This document shows, piece after piece, positions 63,123 through 64,000 of a stretch of 64,000 bases of DNA. Every line of letters begins with the position of its first letter. Position 1 is the stretch's first letter. Made by a program: the position numbers and the translations under genes. Below the pieces are notes generated by a model, which saw only the letters and a program-made list of their open reading frames with translations, was not told where the DNA came from and did not search any database. The stretch comes from Paulinella micropora (lineage: Eukaryota > Cercozoa > Imbricatea > Euglyphida > Paulinellidae), in the NCBI GenBank assembly GCA_019918135.1, contig WBZZ01004083.1, positions 165,001-229,000 of the forward strand. The letters are read 5' to 3'.

Positions 63123-64000
63123 TTAATTGTTATTCGAAACTCTTGAAACGCTGCTCGCTGAATAGCTTATGTTGCCATCACGTTGAAAAACGCTGGCCCT
63201 CTTAGCGATCTCAGGAGACAGGGATCTAGGTGTACCCAGCCCTCGTCCTTGACGTCTGTTAGCAGAAGTCTTTTTCGCTTGTTCAGGCGTGGGGGAAGCT
63301 TTGTTCTCTTGGTTGCCAAGGATTTCATTGCACATGTGCAAGCAAGCGTGTGCGTCCACGAAAGCCTTGGGCTTGACAGCTTCTTGTGAGCCGTAGCCGT
63401 CTTTGGCAAACCAGCCTGCCATCCTGTCGACCACCCGTTCGTAAGCGCCCATGAACTCCTCGTTTGTCTTGGCCAATCTTCCTGGGATAGGATACAAAAA
63501 GCTCTGTGCATGGGGAGAACAAATGGAAAATTGCGGCCCCTTGGCGTTGTCGTTTGGGCTTTGGCGGGAATCCACGTAGGTCTGAAAAAACAGTTGCCAA
63601 TCCCAGCCGAATTGCTGCAGAGCCGCCAGCTGGGAGAGCCGCTTGTTTTCTCTTTTATGCTGGGTATAATAAAAACAAGCTTGGTTATACACGTCGGTAA
63701 GTCCGTCGTACACCACAAAGTAGTCTCGACAGGCGGCAAATGGTACCTTGGTCGGTGGATCCGCAGGTTTTCGCACGGTCAGTGCAAGCCAATATTCACT
63801 ATCCACCCCTTCTTTCATTTGTGCAATATAGTGTTTCCTCTTGTCGTTATCTCCTTCGCCGACCTGCTCTGGTACGGCGCCTTTGTACACGCGAGTGAAA
63901 TCGAAAAGATAGCCCTTCATATTCTGCAGCACCAGGTCGAGCATGACCAACGCATACGTGTCCACAAAACTCCTTTTGGCCTGCAACAAATCCCGCGCTC
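63123..64000 (-). CDS. Unknown protein, partial at the window edge
   Basis: The frame is open to the last base of the window, so the N terminus lies outside. The visible 290 residues are soluble and rich in Tyr, Gln and Lys (LDLVLQNMKGYLFDFTRVYK, QACFYYTQHKRENKRLSQLA, WDWQLFFQTYVDSRQSP, ACLHMCNEILGNQENKASP). The last 70 residues are Ser/Lys/Arg-rich and probably disordered. No family is recognised. It converges on the HNH-family gene; the 90 bp between the stops contains TTTAATTAAAAAC, which can serve as a 3' end on either strand. Confidence 0.65.
   Translation of the reverse strand, partial: ARDLLQAKRSFVDTYALVMLDLVLQNMKGYLFDFTRVYKGAVPEQVGEGDNDKRKHYIAQMKEGVDSEYWLALTVRKPADPPTKVPFAACRDYFVVYDGLTDVYNQACFYYTQHKRENKRLSQLAALQQFGWDWQLFFQTYVDSRQSPNDNAKGPQFSICSPHAQSFLYPIPGRLAKTNEEFMGAYERVVDRMAGWFAKDGYGSQEAVKPKAFVDAHACLHMCNEILGNQENKASPTPEQAKKTSANRRQGRGLGTPRSLSPEIAKRASVFQRDGNISYSASSVSRVSNNN

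Noticed and set aside
1-64000. tRNA, rRNA or CRISPR
   Set aside because: No tRNA-like cloverleaf, rRNA-like conserved stretch or array of short repeats with unique spacers was recognised by eye.
1-64000. Bacterial origin of the sequence
   Set aside because: Sel1 and HNH proteins are common in bacteria, but phase-consistent GT-AG introns, F-box/LRR, SET and RanBP2 features, microsatellites and AT-rich 3' signals argue for a eukaryote.

Overview
The window looks like nuclear DNA of a unicellular eukaryote (a protist or alga). I cannot place it more precisely. Pointers to a eukaryote are GT-AG introns with consistent phases (44-114 bp, and one of about 1.3 kb), F-box/LRR, BTB-like, Sel1, SET and RanBP2 zinc-finger proteins, ATTAAA/AATAAA-type 3' ends, and abundant microsatellites and dispersed repeats. 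Long C/G homopolymers are very frequent and often sit near reading-frame breaks, so some breaks could be sequence errors. TAA, TAG and TGA all act as terminators here.

Layout. 1-1.2 kb: palindromic repeats. 1.4-4.5 kb: two head-to-tail genes of an HNH-module family. 5-10.7 kb: dispersed repeats around a Sel1 remnant, a split protein-kinase-like gene and a doubtful reverse-strand gene. 11-15 kb: a Sel1 protein and the fused HNH-family protein. 15.7-19 kb: an F-box/LRR gene, a partial copy of its 3' end, a membrane glycoprotein and a Sel1 fragment. 19-24.8 kb: a dense array of fold-back repeats. 24.8-34 kb: a run of host-like genes, many carrying one or two frame breaks. 34.6-47.0 kb: a 12.4-kb DNA transposon. 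47-52.4 kb: repeats, including a palindromic array. 52.4-54.4 kb: a broken F-box/LRR gene. 55.8-56.7 kb: a fibre-like fragment. 60-64 kb: a large Sel1 protein, a third HNH-family gene and a partial unknown gene.

The most striking item is the transposon at 34,636-47,027. It has terminal inverted repeats of about 635 bp, a candidate 4-bp AGAG target duplication, and two divergent spliced genes. The right gene can be read through eight exons with matching phases into a product of about 1,290 residues. That product combines an N-terminal SET-like domain, a domain resembling the transposase-like DUF7869 family (D, DN and GHGHDGDDQ motifs) and a C-terminal RanBP2-type zinc finger. The left gene encodes a lysine- and Thr/Ser-rich protein of unknown role. 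Between them lies a 175-bp tandem repeat with a conserved hairpin.

A second theme is gene turnover. Three loci share one HNH-like module in different domain orders. Sel1 and LRR genes exist as whole, cut and fragment copies. Several gene bodies end abruptly in one dispersed 3'-end-like repeat.
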